Source: Gemmatimonadaceae bacterium (GTDB lineage: Bacteria; Gemmatimonadota; Gemmatimonadetes; Gemmatimonadales; Gemmatimonadaceae). Taken from it: DNA of 64,000 nt. The stretch covers positions 177,581-241,580 of the forward strand of contig JBBEBQ010000005.1 in NCBI GenBank assembly GCA_040882285.1, in the 5' to 3' direction. Below, piece after piece: positions 62,801 through 64,000 of the stretch (positions within the stretch are counted from its first letter, which is position 1; each line of letters opens with the position of its first letter). The notes beneath the pieces are model-generated. The model did not search any database. It saw nothing but the letters and a program-made list of their open reading frames with translations, and was not told the origin of the DNA. Made by a program: the position numbers and the translations under genes.

Positions 62801-64000
62801 GGGTCTACATCATCCCATTGCTGGCCTCGCGCACGCAGACGGAGGAAGTGCTGCGCGTGGGCGGTGACATCGGCGCAGGCGGCGCGGAGCCGCTGGAGTA
62901 CCGGTACCGGATAGACGACGCCGCGCCCAGCGTGTACGCCGCGCTCGGAGTCAGCGGGTCCACCGTGGACCTCGTAGTGGCCAAGGCCAAGTTCTACGAC
63001 AAGGAGTTCGCTGCCCAACTGCGGGACGCCGCCGGCGTCGAGAGCGACTGGGTGACTTGGACCGTGATCGGCGAGTACGAGGGAACGGCGCCGGGCACCG
63101 GCCGGCTCAAGCCGACGATCCCGATGGATACGACGGGCTGGCTCCCGTTCGGGCGCGGCGGCGATGTCGCGTCGGACGTTGTGGAACAGGCTGGCCGCAA
63201 CTTCACCAACGGCACGATGCTCGACGCGAGCCGGAACATCGTGAACGTCTACCGTTCAGCATTGGACGAGCCGGTTGCCAACCTGTTCAAGCGAGGGTCG
63301 GATACAGCGGCAGACGTGGTGGCTACGGCGGCACGTACTTTCATAATTCCGACCGCCGTTGACGCAACTTTTCGCCCGACAAGTGTGTATCGGGGCGGGG
63401 CGTTTGAGTCGGTGGACAACCTTTTCAAGCGCGGGTCGGATACCCTTGGCGACGTGCTGGACACGGCTACTCGTTTCGCCGCCGCGGAGACCGGAGCCAA
63501 CAAGACCGAAACGCGAACCTCTGCGGACACGACAGCGGTCGCCGGTACAGCGGCAGCAACGGTGCAAAGCGGGGCGGCTCGGGGGCAGGGGGGATTCACA
63601 AACTCTACTGGCGCTCTCGTGTCAACGGCTGTGGAGTCCGGGGCTAAGGCAGTCAACCGACTCTACGCAAAGGTTCTAGCCGGAGATGCAGACAATCTGG
63701 ACAACGTAGTGAACGGAACGACATACGCACGCCCTCTGGCCTCTCGCATCAGCTCTGGTAAGCCGCTCATTGATTTCTCAGAGGCTATCCACAGCAACAA
63801 GACTCAAGACTACATCGCCGATAGTGCGACTCGCTTCGCTGCCGCTGAGACCGGGGCCAACAAGACCGAGACACGAACTTCGGCCGATACTGCGGCCGTA
63901 TCTGGCACAGCAGCGGCGACAGTCAAAAGTGGGGCGGCTCGGGGACAGGGGGGATTCACAAACTCTACTGGCGCTCTCGTGTCAACGGCTGTGGAGTCCG
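59845..64000 (+). CDS. tail tip / fibre protein, running off the window
   Basis: At least 1,385 residues and open to the edge. The start MRNIHPDLLDCLRRPN opens a beta-rich hub-like part. A central region (ADFADIWWELLTTHIGIPSER, FRMSEQESGDEALDQVSF) and a following ITDQYTDYD stretch look like tail-associated hub domains of gpJ type. Beta-sandwich domains come next. From about residue 1140 there are repeats: NLFKRGSDT at 1147 and 1193, then a 120-residue unit repeated at 1209 and 1329. It is expected to contact the host cell. Confidence 0.8.
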   Translation, partial: MRNIHPDLLDCLRRPNPYTELVTEISAPDTSDVLRRPDQFTDPANLLSQTPASSLSTSSRGPLQLASASTALAAFTGETSGRFNLHREDPNKRLKGVGWELDKDFVRAVLRTVTTKIYRGVLWPAVDFELQIFRVTRTPGLRYKPNSTTGTPWNVHSFTPLLSPAPVRKWADLTWVGGKAELSYDLTSHGLVIENTPEQAVSPDQTGELPKYYFVVRPVNMQQTEGERFGWLVDTATARTIAGVGTFKKTYWRRNSGDDTQQWEEDTYDECPYINVTVEQFQASSEAVYALDLTKTPAAGTTGRVMFERLLPPGTSASLALSTAGSGGPWTAVKHGDVVATAQQTYHLKLNIAADAALRSSPGVTALGVEFRKAFDVSVESVVEFPTREISLPWLEASIAEAKLKVLRLGIRDYLDVATSLGSTESPAKLEVDIYLASRHPSVTRDKWLRLERLLVESRAPTANAEEFRLLSYGSKLKRKIPEKKETISSVHTVASGSTAAAVLVTTDLPGVSDTGNEYDNKHYYMRVQATAVDEFSDGHVQEIAGNTGKRQLDFSPALPAAPAAGDVIEVHSGIYATQAVTWQDADFADIWWELLTTHIGIPSERIGLGSLPRGGRPPTVADRAPGDATAQAKLKGTFRMSEQESGDEALDQVSFHMGGATVEIDGQICFIQIYPLRSPNGAVTVPLPPVSRVFDGRDYSGLAAAPGLEKRATVLSAKYGKNAAAANPDAYPEKTTVVIDNDAFDWLARADIEDLGTSELPDKIRRWLYNSSDTGLQLATDEAGMVVRATSTGLRVWPFSVGDAQPEVTLGDAVVVITDQYTDYDPASGVALKGWLAVRGVVVRTGGMGRSLAIFVPGLTDNVTQVKDGTGDELGLGDAPEKPSVTVAFNASGQPTLNIDGRDRTASLKVEVEKIDTPTDAEVEATSPIEGAGASVTVLDPTWAPGETLYGKAFAYAGSGGAGQRSEAAVFAVPREGTGTAGAPRVYIIPLLASRTQTEEVLRVGGDIGAGGAEPLEYRYRIDDAAPSVYAALGVSGSTVDLVVAKAKFYDKEFAAQLRDAAGVESDWVTWTVIGEYEGTAPGTGRLKPTIPMDTTGWLPFGRGGDVASDVVEQAGRNFTNGTMLDASRNIVNVYRSALDEPVANLFKRGSDTAADVVATAARTFIIPTAVDATFRPTSVYRGGAFESVDNLFKRGSDTLGDVLDTATRFAAAETGANKTETRTSADTTAVAGTAAATVQSGAARGQGGFTNSTGALVSTAVESGAKAVNRLYAKVLAGDADNLDNVVNGTTYARPLASRISSGKPLIDFSEAIHSNKTQDYIADSATRFAAAETGANKTETRTSADTAAVSGTAAATVKSGAARGQGGFTNSTGALVSTAVES
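63469..64000 (+). repeat. 360-bp direct repeat within the tail-tip gene
   Basis: Bases 63469-63640 recur at 63829-64000 with a 360-bp offset. The first ~110 bp of each copy differ mainly at third positions, while the last ~60 bp (from about GGGGGGATTCACAAACTC) are identical. The repeat continues past the window edge. Confidence 0.88.

Noticed and set aside
58957..63018. 1353-codon open frame on the minus strand
   Set aside because: It is antisense to the tape measure, distal tail and tail-tip genes, whose products make sense; its translation is Arg/Val/Gly-rich shadow sequence caused by high GC.

Overview
The window reads as a GC-rich bacterial chromosome carrying the left part of a large, lambda-like prophage. 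The host is probably a member of Gemmatimonadota or a related soil lineage. This is inferred from gene content: a SusC/SusD-type TonB pair with a carboxypeptidase-like N-terminal domain and GC-rich coding, Asp-box repeat (sortilin-like) and M28 exopeptidases, a bacterial ergothioneine pathway, and dense codon bias. No rRNA or marker gene is present to prove it.

Host part, 1-34.9 kb. A small membrane protein and a sodium:solute symporter come first, then a SAM methyltransferase and tRNA-Pro(GGG). Next is a minus-strand set (ferritin, TauE/SafE permease, small membrane protein) facing a secreted metallophosphatase. An arsenic cluster follows (arsR with a clear operator, arsM, a metallophosphoesterase, a cation diffusion facilitator). 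A SusC/SusD outer-membrane import pair, a large Asp-box repeat protein, a lipase-like lipoprotein, a cold-shock protein and an M50 site-2 protease with CBS domains come after. Then lie an overlapping SDR/aldehyde dehydrogenase pair, a MATE exporter, egtB, a DUF2231-Rieske fusion, an ECF sigma/anti-sigma/membrane protein/glucanase operon, a disulfide oxidoreductase, egtD, a DUF2283 protein, tRNA-Gly(CCC), a YdcF-type protein and an M28 peptidase. Intergenic gaps here hold 7-bp-period repeats and two copies of a ~150-bp palindromic element (13.7 and 33.1 kb).

Prophage part, ~34.9 kb to the right edge. A 3' tRNA remnant (34911-34939) directly abuts phage-type genes and is the best candidate for the left attachment site. 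The early region (35-41.3 kb) has overlapping small genes, several with Cys-pair zinc motifs, a winged-helix protein, two minus-strand accessory genes (one a DUF559-type nuclease) and a D12-class adenine methylase. A complete tmRNA gene (41369-41733) sits inside the phage region. From 42.3 kb the order closely follows lambda: small and large terminase (Nu1/GpA), gpW, portal, S49 protease with acidic scaffold tail, gpD-like decoration, gpE-like capsid, connectors, tail tube, a G/GT pair with a textbook -1 frameshift signal, tape measure, distal tail protein, and a >1,385-residue tail-tip/fibre protein running off the end. Unlike lambda, three putative adhesin/fibre genes are inserted between portal and protease, one built of ~20-residue repeats. 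Two similar promoter-leader-terminator modules precede late genes. No integrase, repressor or lysis gene lies in the window; they would be expected to the right.
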